Shown piece after piece: positions 22,445 to 33,778 of a DNA stretch of 64,000 nt. The DNA comes from Gymnothorax reevesii. Its lineage: Eukaryota; Chordata; Actinopteri; Anguilliformes; Muraenidae. The translations under genes were made by a program, and so were the position numbers. Positions within the stretch are counted from its first letter, which is position 1; each line of letters opens with the position of its first letter. The stretch covers positions 115,185,166 to 115,249,165 of the forward strand of contig CM056576.1 in NCBI GenBank assembly GCA_029721435.1, in the 5' to 3' direction. The notes below the pieces were generated by a model. That model was not told the DNA's origin. It did not search any database and was given only the letters and a program-made list of their open reading frames with translations.

Positions 22445-22570
22445 CAGAGGTCTAGCCCTGCCCAGGACCATTTTCTTGAAACTCCACCCACTCACTGTCT
22501 AATTTACACTGCCCTAGGAAACAAAGTGTACACACTCCAGACCTCCACAGTTTAAAAAGACAGTGAATAC
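22445..22570 (-). promoter_or_regulatory. Orphan V3-like promoter flank
   Basis: Aligns with 10560-10680 upstream of V3 (AACTCC-CCCACTC, CACACTCCAGA-CTCCACAG). No V gene lies left of it. It abuts V2-like flank (21690-22425), so this is a remnant left by deletion. Confidence 0.65.
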
Positions 22571-23399
22571 TATATTCGGGTAGTCAGACAGTGCATGCAT
22601 ATATACTACTTTGATATTTTTAGGATTATTTTTGTGCAGATTGTTCATATATGGGTAAAATATTCTGTAGGTGGGGTGGGGTTGGAAAGTAACCAAAAAC
22701 AACAGTTTTATCTAATTGCACTTACGGCAAGTTGCATCGAGAACATTGCAAAGCATTACTGCTTGGCTGAATGATTGAATGGTTTTTCAATACTCCGTTG
22801 AAGTTTGTATGTGTAAGACCACGCCTTCAGCCATCCAGCTCACCGGTCTATTAAGTCACAGATTGCATTCTTCCCTCCTCAATCATTGTAATACATTGTT
22901 ACTTCAGCTAAAGCCCAGACTCTGTATTGCATATATCATTTATAAAGAACCTTGATTCCTATTTAGTTTGCGTGCTTCATCCATGCCTTCTGCTGTGCAG
23001 TCGGCATAATAAACTTTCAACCAAGTCCATCCTTGCACCTGAGTCCAGTCCTCAACTTCCTGTCCGCCGTGCCTGTCACAAGGGTACGTGACACAACCCT
23101 TACAATATGGCTCAAATGATGTAACCTTTTTGAGATTTAATGGAATTTCAACTTTGCAAAAATAAAAAAAGAATAAATAAATAAATATAAGACAATATAC
23201 CACAAAGAAGAAAAAAAGAATCTTATTACTACTGTATATTTGCAACACAAAATGTGTCACTTTCTTTGTAAGCACGTTGCAGGTGCATTGGATTGGGACC
23301 AAATGTTAACATAAGACATCAAGTGGAATTTCCTGCTGAGGCATTATCAGCTTGGAGGTTATGATTGAAAAACCTCTTCAAAGTCCTGGAATCATTGAG
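22571..23399. other. V7 3' flank
   Basis: No gene or complete element recognised. 23160-23190 is A-rich simple sequence. Confidence 0.4.
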
Positions 23400-23437
23400 G
23401 GTTTTTGTATGAGAGTTAGCATTAATATATCACTGTG
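23400..23437 (-). promoter_or_regulatory. V7 RSS, 22-bp spacer
   Basis: Minus strand: heptamer CACAGTG (23431-23437), 22-bp spacer, nonamer ACAAAAACC (23400-23408). Confidence 0.92.
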
Positions 23438-23882
23438 ATACGCCTCAGAGCACAGTGGTACAATGCAGTGTCTTCCAGAATTAACTTTGAAATAGTCAGA
23501 ACTGTTTTACCACTGGATTTGTCAACAGTTGCTGCAAATCGTTCTTTGGCGAAATTTGATGTGTCTGAGCAGTCCCCCCTTCTCAATATATACTGAGGGG
23601 GTGATCCAGGGTACTGACGGTACCAATAGAAACAGTACGAATAGTCCGACCTGGCCCTTTGGAAGGTACAATCCATTGAGACTTGTTGTCCTTCTGACAT
23701 TTTTCGTAATTTGACTTCTCCTGAGGAAATGGCTGAAAATAATGAACAAAGAAAGAGATAATCAACTATTAAGTAATCAAATTAAATTTCAGGACTGAGC
23801 ACAAACTGATAGTTTCTATGGAGGTCATGAAAGGTAACTTACAAAAAGTAACAGTTAACACCAGCACGGCAAAAATCTCCAT
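23438..23882 (-). CDS. V7: TCR alpha/delta variable gene, subfamily A
   Basis: Leader exon 23843-23882 begins MEIFAVLVLTVTF, intron 110 bp, V exon 23438-23732 (295 nt) starting ISSGEVKLRKMSEG. First Cys in VSMDCTF, Trp in FYWYRQ, second Cys in TALYHCALRR, with His in place of the usual Tyr just before it. Two extra cysteines sit in the CDR1 region (SYCFYWY) and CDR2 region (RRGDCSDT). The promoter flank 23890-24140 resembles that of V1 and is also found, without a complete gene, at 35290-35480. Appears functional. Confidence 0.91.
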
Positions 23883-24149
23883 TGTGCAATGAGCAATGAA
23901 CAATTGGTTTATTAGAAAAGACAGAACCTGGGGCAGAATTTGTGCTTAAGTTTTACTGTGAGGATGAGTGGGAGGGGCAACAGTGGCTTGATCAGAATAC
24001 AGGAGAAAGTAAAACAACTGAATCTGTTCTTGATCAATTGAACAGAGGATTTGTACTGTTCTTGTCAGATTACAATTTGAGGGTACAGCCAGGCCACAGT
24101 CAGCACCGGCACAAATGCAATTTACTTCCAGATCATGAAGCACATTTTC

Positions 24150-25116
24150 GCACTCAAAAGATAACTAATGAATGTCCCCTTCAACCAATAATGTTTCACT
24201 GTGCAGTCAAATTTTCTAACCGTATGCAAAATACAATATTTATTCAGGTGTAGGCTAATAAGCTTTATTTTTCTCTAGATCCAATCAAATATTCAAAAAA
24301 TGCACTAATATACTTGCGTGGTGTCATGCCGTGCCCACAACGGTCCACATCACCAGAATTCTGAGATCCGGCCTTCTTCCATACCAATCAGCGCAACACC
24401 ATTCATCTATCTTTAGTCCTCTCTTTATCCATTTTAACCTATATATACTCGGCACTCACACCAGTCCGGTGCAAAATATTGTGTAGGGTTCTACCTTCGC
24501 TTGCTTGTTTAGCAGACTATAGTTAGTCTAACTTTCTATTAGTAATATTTGGGAATTGCTGCTTCCCACACTGTTTTCCTCATATTCACTTTTGAAGCTC
24601 GGCTTCAGAAGAAATAAATGGCATCGTTATTTCTTTGCATTTAAATACAACAATCTTCAGTTTTATTTAAGTGCCAATGCACTGAAAAACCTGAACACAT
24701 TGGGCTCAATACATAGGTATGGTACACTTCCAACTGCAGATGAACACGGCAGTATGTTGGCCAGCTGCTTGTTTTTTTTTTTTTTTTAAATTTTTAAAAT
24801 CACTCTTCACTACATGTCGCATTTTGCTTTCCCCTTGGTTCTGAAGATAAAGTCACAATGAAATTTTCTTTTTCTTTCCCCCTGAGAGAAGATGTTCTGT
24901 GAAAGCATTCCTATGAATTATGGGCTGGCTTGTGTTTAAATTGTCATTGCTAGTCCACTGCAAGTAACATACTGTACATATCATCAGTATTCTTTTACAA
25001 TGGAAGTTTGTGGTTGATGGCCACCTCTATTCCACTGGACAGGGATAATGGTCCTAGATTACTGCAACAACTGTAAACCCTGGCAGAGATTGCTATATGC
25101 TCCCATTGCACTCACT
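24150..25116. other. V7 5' flank to V8 3' flank
   Basis: Nothing recognised apart from a T-run at 24771-24787. Confidence 0.4.
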
Positions 25117-25155
25117 GTTTTTTGTATGGGAGGTGAATACTTCATCATCACTGTG
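25117..25155 (-). promoter_or_regulatory. V8 RSS, 23-bp spacer
   Basis: Minus strand: heptamer CACAGTG (25149-25155), 23-bp spacer, nonamer ACAAAAAAC (25117-25125). Confidence 0.9.
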
Positions 25156-25617
25156 GGCCTCAGTGCACAGTAATACACAGCAGAGTCAGACAGCTGCACC
25201 CTCTGTATTGTTAACGGAACGCTGGTTGAGGTTTGGTTGAGATGAGCATCAAATCTTTCTTTGAACTCTGGTGTGGTGTCTGGTGATCCGTACACATATC
25301 TTCTCAGTACATACTTCGGCAATCCGTTTGGATATTGAATGTACCAGAAGAGATATGGAGATGTGTCAGCTGAATTATAATTACAGTCAAGTGTCACTGA
25401 TTGTCCTTCAAACGCAACTAAATCTCCTGTAGACTGAGTCACTGAGTCTTCAGCTCTGCATTCTGCAAAAGACATTAGTGAAACATAACAAAACAGTACT
25501 GAATGAATTAATGAACGAATGTTTGAATGAATGAATAAAAGAAGGGAAATAATCTTGATGTCGAATCATACCGAAGAAACAGACGTAAATAATTACAATC
25601 TTCAGCAAAGAATCCAT
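25156..25617 (-). CDS. V8: TCR alpha/delta variable gene, subfamily F
   Basis: Leader exon 25572-25617 begins MDSLLKIVIIYVCFF (46 nt), intron 109 bp with GTATGA donor, V exon 25156-25462 (307 nt, the longest in the window) opening ECRAEDSVTQSTGD. First Cys in VTLDCNYN, Trp in LFWYIQYPNG, second Cys in SAVYYCALRP. Subfamily F shares the CRAED start and the RFDAHLN segment in framework 3. The upstream flank has a GGAGGAGC box, also present near V10, V13 and V16. Appears functional. Confidence 0.93.
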
Positions 25618-26234
25618 AGTTCCACTTTTAGATTCAAAGTAAATCAATGTCTAAATACACAGTCATGACAGTAAGAGAAGCACAGCCCAAATAAAACTCA
25701 TTCCACTATTGTCCGTGCTTCAGTGTCTGCCTATAATAGGAGGAGCTCAAACTGCAGAGCAGAGAGTGCTTACACTTTTTTTTTCTTTCACTTCTTCCTC
25801 AACCTCCCAATTGAAACATGTAAATGTTTGCCTGTCATGACCTGACACCTAAAGATATTACCATCCTGCCAGGAGAGCGATGGAAAGAGGAGCCATGCAC
25901 TGGACTGATGGATATTTATTAAATAAAGAATGTGTACAAGCAAAAACAGAAATGCAAAACTTCAGGGGCACAAAAAGGGAGTGCATTAAACAAAAGAGTA
26001 AGGCTGACTGAGGCTGCCTGCCTGTGAAGGGGAAACTAAGGTTTTAATAAGGGAAGGGGAATCATATGAACTAAAGAGAAACAGCTGAGATAGTTACCAG
26101 AGAGTGCAGGGGGGGAGATTTAATAATTAACTGGCAGCAGGTAGCCAGGATCTGGAATGCTGAAGGGGATGGGCATTACATGGTCTCTCACATTAAGATG
26201 AGATTCAGATATGCAGTGAGTATTATTTGATGTA

Positions 26235-26395
26235 CTAGTGAATTACCCGTGGCGTGCGAAAAATTGACCTTTGACCCTAGTGACCTTGACCTTTCAAAAA
26301 ACTAACCCCTCAAGGACAATTCCAGGGACAACCTACATAGACCCACCAAGTTTGGTGAAGATCCGTCAGAGGACCTCGGAGGAGTAGGGGAACAA

Positions 26396-26426
<31 letters not shown>

Positions 26427-26450
26427 AACGTTCCTCAAAATATATTATGA
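26235..26450. mobile_element. RTE-type retroposon 3' tail
   Basis: Begins near TACCCGTGGCGTGCG, contains GACCTTTGACC/GACCTTGACCTTT and AAGTTTGGTGAAGATCCGTC, and ends in a CAGA-rich simple repeat (26396-26431). This layout is typical of fish RTE-derived short insertions. Family not proven. Confidence 0.5.
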
Positions 26451-27433
26451 TGATTCAGTCGCGGTTTTTTTTTTTTTGCAGCTTCAAGTAAAAATCATCT
26501 AATACTTCTATGAGAGACACAGAAATATAAAATCTTTGTTTTCCCTGGGAAAACAGCATCTTAGATATTACAGTTCAGGTAATATCAAGAGGCTTAAGGG
26601 TAGTTATTTCGGCTATGTGTATTTCATAGCAGAAAAATACTAAACAGCAGCTGAGATGTCTTTTTTCTAAAGGTTTAGGTAAATAGTAAACAGTCCATTT
26701 ACACTCAACATTGTTTTCATTTTCATTATTTACATTACAGAGTAATATATTTTTAACCCGCCATCATGTTTGTGATACTTGCTATTCTTTTTGTAAAACT
26801 TTTTTGCCCAAGTTTACTTTTGCAACATGACATGCAGAACAATTGATGGAGAATTATACATAAAGAAATGGTGACATCTTGTGGTATATTTATGACCCTG
26901 CAGTGCATTAAGGCAGTGTTTCTCTGACCCAAAAGGCCCACAAGAATCATTGTCCCTTTCTGACTACCTGATACACCATGTCAAAACATGCATGAATGAT
27001 GCAATACACTGTCACAACCCTTGTGAATTTCTTTTGTGTCTTGTTCAATTCAGCAATTTGCGCGGCTATTTTGTGTACATCTCATGTTCACACTCTGAGC
27101 GTCTCCCCACCCCCGACTGCATCCCGTTAGCTAGTTAGCTAGGTTATGGGTATTTAAGCCTTCTACTTAGTGTGGCAAGTTGTGGGATTGTAATGTGCTT
27201 TTTTGTGCTTAGAACCAGTCAGTATTCTAGTAGTCTCGCGGTGCCAGATGATCAGTGATCTCTGCCTACAGATCATCTGGGGACTTAATTATACAAAAGA
27301 GTTACTAGGGCACTGGCAAAAATGGCCGCAAACAAAGCAACGCCCCTTTGAAAGCAACGCCTTATTTGAATAGGAATGATTTACCGGAAATAGTGAGCTC
27401 CCCCTTTTCCCGTCTGTAGGTAAACCAAAGAGG
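26451..27433. other. V8 5' flank, no gene recognised
   Basis: Contains the sequence GACATCTTGTGG at 26873-26884, which recurs in other V flanks. No coding signal. Confidence 0.4.
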
Positions 27434-27441
27434 GTCTACAG

Positions 27442-27645
27442 CAGGGGTCCCCAATCTTTCCCAGAAAGGGCCGGTGTGGGTGCAGGCTTTCATTGCAACC
27501 AAACAATTACACACCTGATACTACTAATTAACCCCTGGACTCTTTGCTAATAACCTTGATTTGTGGCATCATGTGTGTTGCTGCTTGTTTGCAATGAAAG
27601 CCTGCACCCACACCGGCCCATTCTGGGAAAGATTGGGGACCCCTG
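27442..27645. mobile_element. hAT-type MITE with 8-bp target duplication
   Basis: 204 bp. The terminal inverted repeats start CAGGGGTCCCCAATCTTTCC, and inverted homology continues through the CCGGTGTGGGTGCAGGC block for about 55 bp. It is flanked by perfect GTCTACAG duplicates (27434-27441 and 27646-27653). No coding capacity. Confidence 0.92.
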
Positions 27646-27653
27646 GTCTACAG

Positions 27654-28537
27654 GGCTTTCTGCAGAAAATCACTTAGTCAAGGTGGTTACCGGTGGGGCA
27701 GGGGGTGACAACAGTCAGCGTTTATTTACTTTTTATCAATAAACAAAGCAGTAAAAGTGCAATAACAAAGTGACAAAGTCAACAGTCTTGTAACTTTATT
27801 GATAGACACTCAGATATAATAAAATGCATGTAATATGCTTTCATGGAAGTGAGATCAAAAATTGCAGTTTGAATGGGTTTCTGGGTTTCAATGGCGCATT
27901 TTTTGCGCTTAACAGTCTGAGTTTAACACTTGCCTGTACACAGTGTATTTTAGCCTTACTGTAATAACAAGATCAAATAAAAACAAACAATCTTACCAAA
28001 ATTCATGCTACATGCATGAACACAGCCAAAATTATCCAAAAAAAAAGGAGGCATAAATGATTTAAAAGTGAAAAATAAACCGTTTCGGTATCGATAATTT
28101 GTGGCTGTCAAAAAAATTTATTCACGGATTTATCAGCATGTCTTTTTCAATTATTCCCGATGGAGAAATTTCTTTTTAGCCCCCATGGCATCACGTGACC
28201 TGCAATATCAGGTTCACTGCTACGCCCATGTCGGCGTGTGTTCCAACCTTCGTTGTCTGTCCAGTTCTCCTTAACGGTCCATGCTGTCAACCTGGTTTGT
28301 TTTCAATGGCTGGCTTGTTGCTAGGGCCTTCAGTGCTCGTATGTAGCGTCACTTCCGGTAATCTCACCCTCGCCTATTATCAATAGATATTATAATCTAA
28401 GTAGGGCGTTCCAGTAAATTACACAAATAAATTACTGCTGCACACAAAGAGACTTTTATTTGGTTTTGTGAAAATAAAATTTGATTATTTAGCATAAAAT
28501 TAAACAAACTGAACATGACTATGTATCATTAACTCAC
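27654..28537. other. No gene recognised
   Basis: AT-rich. Probably 3' sequence of the decayed hAT element whose C-terminus is at 28538-28686. Confidence 0.35.
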
Positions 28538-28686
28538 TTATCGAATGAGGTGACGATTGACTTTTATGATCGCCAACTTGTTCGTGTTGTCTGAGTTGAG
28601 GGAGCACTTCTTTTTTGTTAGAATGTTCCCAGCCAAAGAAAACATTCGTTCCCCCTTACTACGCGAGATACTGAGCAAGACTGAAA
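28538..28686 (-). pseudogene. hAT transposase C-terminal dimerisation remnant
   Basis: The minus strand reads VLLSIS, RSKGERMFSLAGNILTKKK, then a NKLAIIKVNRHLIR end and a TAA stop. This matches the conserved ER-FS-AG-(I/V)-TKKR block of the hAT C-terminal dimerisation domain. The rest of the transposase is not recognisable upstream (to the right). Confidence 0.7.
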
Positions 28687-28869
28687 CAAAATAGCAGCTT
28701 CCATGGTCTGCAAAATATTTTAGTACATTATAGGCTATAGTCTAATTAAAATTGAAGTAGGCCGACAAAATAAAAAAATAAGTCAGTCAAAATGGCACAG
28801 AAATATGCAAAGTACGGCAGTTTTCCAATGCATTTCAATTTGGAGAGGTACGGCGGTCCCAATTTCAAA

Positions 28870-28965
28870 CCCTGCCCTAACCCACCCCTGACCCTTACTG
28901 TGAACCTAACCCTAACCCTGACCCTAGACCTAACCCTAACCTTAACCCTGACCCCAAGCCATAAT
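28870..28965. repeat. Interstitial telomere-like repeat
   Basis: Degenerate CCCTAA/CCCTGA/CCTTAA units on the plus strand, about 14 copies. Confidence 0.8.
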
Positions 28966-30165
28966 CCTGAATCCTTATTCTAATCACTTCGAATCGACTG
29001 CCGTACCAATAAAAACTGCTGTATATTTAGACACTGCAAAATAAATAAAGCTGCTGGCCAGCCACAGTTCAGCGGCCAGTTACTGTAGCCTAGTTGACTG
29101 GCCTCTGGTGGAATCACTTATTGAGTCTTCCAATCATTTTGCTAAATCGGCTCAAATGCTTAGGAAGATTGGTTCCCGATCTGAGAATCAGTTACAGCTT
29201 TACATGTATCCACAAACTTTGAAGGAGTTTTTGTCGGTGAGCGCAACTGAGACATCCCATTACCTTGCCCATGACACCTGTTGCTGGTTGGACAGTGTTT
29301 ACAAGCACATGACTTCAGGAAGTCACCGACCCCAATATGAAGGACCGCCTAAAAGACAGGATTGATTCTGCATTGCAGGTTTTTTTTTTTTAACTCTGTA
29401 ATTGTCTCCACCCAGTTTTAGTAATGAAAGCTGGGGGAATGTCATCAGTCTCTTGATAAGCGAAGCGTCTAGGGATTGATTTGTGAATCTAATATTCTAT
29501 CTCTTCTTTGTTAAATGCAACTTTCACTTTAATGACCTATGTGCCATTCTCGTAACTTGGTTTACTTGAACAAACTTCCAGTCCCAATCAGGGTCCAGGA
29601 TTGGGGCCACAAACACATCCTAGTTAACCCAGCTCTTGGCAGTTTGTCAGTTCCAGTTTATAACAACAAGCTCCCAAGCCTTAGCCGGGTCCAGGAAAGG
29701 GACCTCATTCCTGTTTTCTTCTCCAAGTGTGTTCCTTAGTCTAGTTTGTCAGTAACAAGCTCCCAATCCCTCCACTGTCATCAGGGCTGAAACAGAATTC
29801 CACTCAAGCTACTCCAATCTCCTGTGGGAAAATAAAAGCTCAATACAGATTGGTAACTCGATGGGCACTCGGTACAGTACATTGTTCTTGACCTTTTCTG
29901 CGATGTTGACTTTGGCTTTTGACCTTCACCTCTGAAAATATAATCAGCTCTCCCTATTGTCATATAACCTTCCCACGAAGTTGTATCAAAATTGGACGAA
30001 AGCTTTTTTCTGTAATCTTGCTTACAAATGGATGTACAGACATCAAAAACAAATAGGGGCGAAAACATAACTTCCACCCAACTTCACCAGCTGAGTAAAC
30101 TGTCAACCACTAACCTCAATTCAGAATTCTGCACAATTGACAGGAAACTCGACAACTCTCTGGTA

Positions 30166-30196
<31 letters not shown>

Positions 30197-30746
30197 TTTT
30201 ACAGGAAATAAGTAAGCATTGAATTCTTGGTAGAATATAAAGTATGAAGTGATGTCTAACAATGGACTCAGATTCCATCAGATGGTTTGCAGTGCTTATT
30301 TGGGTATTTATCTATTTTTTTATTGCATAAATACCAAACTAAAGCTTATCACAGTCTTGAAAATATGTGTACCTAGTATTTTCACCTCATTTTATAGAAC
30401 AAACATTTATTTCAAAATAGTATGGCCCCTTCACCAAAGAAATGGGCTGCAATTTTAAATATCCAAGAATCAGCACTTATGTTTCAAAGAACGAACTTGA
30501 ATATGTTGTCTTCGTACTATTTTCAATTAACTATAGAATGTGAATGTTTTGAAAATCTTTGCATTTTGTTTCTATTGACACTTTTCACAGCATCTCAATT
30601 TTTTTGGAAATGGGGTTGTAAAAAAAATCTTGTCAGCAGTGCATTGAGGTACTGTTTTCCAAAACATGTCCACTGCAGACCAGGAGATCGGTCATCTCAA
30701 ATTATGACTCTGGAGGGCTGCTGAGTCTGTTGGTTTTGATAAGGTC
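28966..30746. other. No gene recognised
   Basis: Contains GGGTCCAGGA-type blocks at 29590-29700 (inverted relative to a minisatellite at 38.95-39.17 kb) and a 29-C homopolymer (30167-30195). The frame at 29108-29365 plus resembles nothing I know. Confidence 0.4.
30167..30195. repeat. Poly-C tract, 29 nt
   Basis: Uninterrupted C run, which could form i-motif or G-quadruplex structure on the opposite strand. Confidence 0.98.
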
Positions 30747-31037
30747 CAGGGGCCACATTTATAAACAGTATGTAGGCACAAAAAAGAAACGTACGTCACT
30801 GTCTTTACAGATTTCTGATTTATAAAAACAAACCTGACATTAAAAAAAGGGAAATTATTAATAAAAATAAATAAATTCCAAGTCCATCCTGATTAAATAA
30901 ATGAAAATTCCATGCAGCTTATTTTACCCATAGGTTTATCAATTAGGTTATTTTCCACAAAATGTAATTGTTATTTTTTTTGCGCTCATATGATTTAGGT
31001 ATGAAATCCACGCAAATTTTTATGAATAAGGCCCCTG
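30747..31037. mobile_element. hAT-like MITE, degenerate
   Basis: Ends CAGGGGCCACATTTATAAA and, reverse complemented, CAGGGGCCTTATTCATAAA. No clear 8-bp duplication. No coding capacity. Confidence 0.6.
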
Positions 31038-31240
31038 CTCTTTATTGCTTTCATTAATCCCTTTGCGCAGAATACAAAAATTGCCAATTATTGCTGTTAT
31101 CCCGGAGCCTACTTAGGCTTTACAATTCAGTATTTGTATCACAGAGACTGTGGACAATTATTCCAGAGAATTAATTTTTGGAATTTACGGACGCTGGTGT
31201 CTATATCTGCACAAAGGTTTAACACAGTAATTCACCAAAG

Positions 31241-31429
31241 CAAAGGTTGCCAACCCTTTCCTCAGAGCTCAGCTGCCAAATACAGGCAATTCTTATGCTC
31301 CGTCTCAAACACAGCTGATATGACTAATCGAGCCCATGATCAGGTCAATTAGGTGTCCACGAGGTGAAGCATAACAAATACCTGTCAGGTGTACCCAGAG
31401 GAGAAGGCTGGGAACCACTGAACTAAAGA
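31241..31429. mobile_element. hAT-like MITE, degenerate
   Basis: Left end CAAAGGTTGCCAACCCTTTCC and right end, reverse complemented, CAGTGGTTCCCAGCCTTCTCC are similar terminal repeats. The flanks CACCAAAG and AACTAAAG are a possible decayed 8-bp duplication. Confidence 0.6.
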
Positions 31430-31433
31430 ATTT

Positions 31434-33017
31434 TATCTCCAATGCTTGGAGTAATTGCTGGGTGAATGGAAATCCCAAAAGTCACACTACAAAAATGAAA
31501 AATAAGCATCCTATTTTTCACGATCTAAGCACATTATTTGAAGCGCACGGAGCAAGTGCATTTAAGGCATGTCCGACTCCATTTTTGCTGGATTAATGGG
31601 TATTCAGAGCGCAAAGGTAGGTGCATGGTTCAAAGGGGTTATACTTCAGCTCTTAAATAATCATGGCTGTGTTTCAGGTGTAACATTAAGAAAACCAACC
31701 AGGCTGTAATCTCCCATTCCCTTTAAAAGCCAGGTGGGCTTGCACCTTGGTAAATTGCTATCATATGAGCAAATTCGTCATGTTGCAAGAAAAAACTCTA
31801 CTCTCAGAGGAAGTGGATCTGTGAAGTGTGCGAGTTAACCATCACTGAAATTACGGAAGCCTAATCACAGTGCTCTCCAAAAATGTAATCAAAAATATTT
31901 TAAAATATTGCTCAAAGTTGCTTTAATCAAATCCAAATGTTAAAATCCTCACAATGTATCCAGGGGGCTGCACTTGAACTTTACATGACATTACATTAGA
32001 ACTTAGAACTACAAAACAAGCAAAGAAAAAAAGATTTTCATCTCACAGTCGTGAGTTCAAACAAAACCTAGGCTGTCACCCTGACAGCAAGGGTATATTG
32101 ACAAAACCACCCAAGCGATATACAAAATTAGAATAGGATCTATAAAATGGTTTTTGAGTAATCATGTTAACATGAAGGATCTGCGGCGGACGCGCATTTG
32201 GCAGACACAGCAGTGGTGATGGTTCAATAATATTGATGAAATGTAGTGTGGTTTTCATTCAGACATATTTTCATATTATGAGGTTCCCCCATCCCCAAGC
32301 AATTGGAGAGAGACAGATTCTTCGGAAAATTAGGCTTTATTGTGGCATGTTGATGAATATAAAACCGAGTTCTTTTTGCGCAAGAATAACTCACATCTTG
32401 CCTTTCACACCCAGTTTTTATACCTTCATTACAAGAAATATCTTCCAAATATGGTCTTTCCGCTTTCTCATTCTCACGCTGCAACAGGACAGGCAAACCA
32501 AAGCACTGCCCACTAACCTTGAACTTCAAACATAAGGATGCACATCACTGGACAGGACTGGAAAATTACAGTCAAGAGAGGGAAAATACAGACAAATGAA
32601 TAGGATACAAGTTGATACATAAATGATTCAATTGATTAGGTTTTCAGAAACTAATGATTTTACTGAACAAATACTGATCAAAGCTACAGAAATCAACTTT
32701 ATCACCTGATTATGTTTTCGAATCAACTAAACAGAACCCTGCTTACTAATCAAAGCTACAGAAGCCTGCTGCTTATGTGTGTGAGCTGCTCATGTGTGAA
32801 TTGAATTGCTTGTATGCATGTGAACTGCTTGTATGTATGTGTGTCTGTGTGCGTGTGTGTGCGCGCGCGCATGTGTGCTGCCTGCGTACGTGTGCGCGCA
32901 CGTGTCTGTGTGCACTGCTCGTGTGTGTGTTGCTGCTGACATAATATGGTTATGTTTATTCAACATGGCAATTAATCTACTGATGAATATGATGAGAAAT
33001 ATATCCTCAACAGTAGG
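31434..33017. other. No gene recognised
   Basis: Contains an alternating GT/GC purine-pyrimidine tract at 32829-32930. No open frame with recognisable motifs. Confidence 0.4.
32829..32930. repeat. Alternating GT/GC tract
   Basis: Long alternating purine-pyrimidine run including GCGCGCGCGC and GTGCGCGCACGTG, a sequence type prone to Z-DNA. Confidence 0.85.
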
Positions 33018-33292
33018 TGCAGTCCTCCAGGGCTGGACTTTGAGACAAAGGTCATAGATAGCGGCAATTTAACAGCATACATGATAATTGTGAGTGCTCA
33101 CAGTGACTTCTTCTCACTCTCTTCATGGCAGGAATTCAATTTTGAAATTAAATACATTCCACTGAAGGTTTCTATCATTCAAATCATGAATTATCAAAAT
33201 AGTGCTTTTACACTGCACTTGAAATGTTTTTCAAGCTCTGTCAGGTGCTTTTATGCACTCAGGTTTTTGAATAAAGTGTTGCTGTAACTGTT

Positions 33293-33760
33293 GGCTGAGG
33301 AGCACTGTAGTAACAGTGAGGTGTCCGTCTACTTCTGTATTTCACTCGGAGCCAAAATAGATGAGAATGAGGAATTCTGTTTTGGATCCAGGATACTGCG
33401 GATACCACTGAAGAGTGGTAAGATTAAGTGCTGAGTAGTTGCATGACAGTAGCACTGCTGCCATCCAGCACATGCTCTTTTTTAGATCTGGATTCAATTT
33501 TATCCTGTCCAAGGCTGTTACCTGGGGACAAAAAAAAAAAAAAAAAAATTTATTACTATTACAATTATATCTGACATTTATTGAGCCCGCTGTTAGATTC
33601 ATATTGGTTCATGATTCAATAAAAAGGTTCACACTCAATTTTACTGGGATATAAAAAAATTGAAGAGCACCATAGTCAAGTGACAATTTGCCACTTACGA
33701 GCCATTGTTGACGATACATGATACCTTTTTGTAAGTTATCGGTCAACACCAGTCCTGCAA
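33293..33760 (-). pseudogene. V9 pseudogene, subfamily C, with mixed leader remnants
   Basis: V3-like V exon remnant 33293-33521 (229 nt against 292 in V3). Framework 1 to CDR2 are readable, with LSCNYSALN and LQWYPQYPGS followed by FLILIYFGSE. The start of framework 1 has lost the reading frame, about 60 bp of framework 3 is missing, and the YYC end is destroyed. The heptamer position reads AACAGTT and the spacer is shortened. A piece of V3-like leader end lies near 33694-33715. Directly next to it is a V7-like leader remnant (33738-33765) with a short inverted segment between them. The upstream flank is then displaced by 33779-34066. Not functional. Confidence 0.85.
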
Positions 33761-33778
33761 AAAAGGTCCATGGTGGTG

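Noticed and set aside
26396..26431. CRISPR-like or other spaced repeat array
   Set aside because: Simple CAGA microsatellite at a retroposon tail, no spacers.
28870..28965. Chromosome end
   Set aside because: The telomere-like units are degenerate, few and surrounded by ordinary sequence; an interstitial repeat.
29108..29365. Plus-strand open frame of 85 residues as a gene
   Set aside because: No recognised motif, no promoter or splice evidence; left as unassigned.
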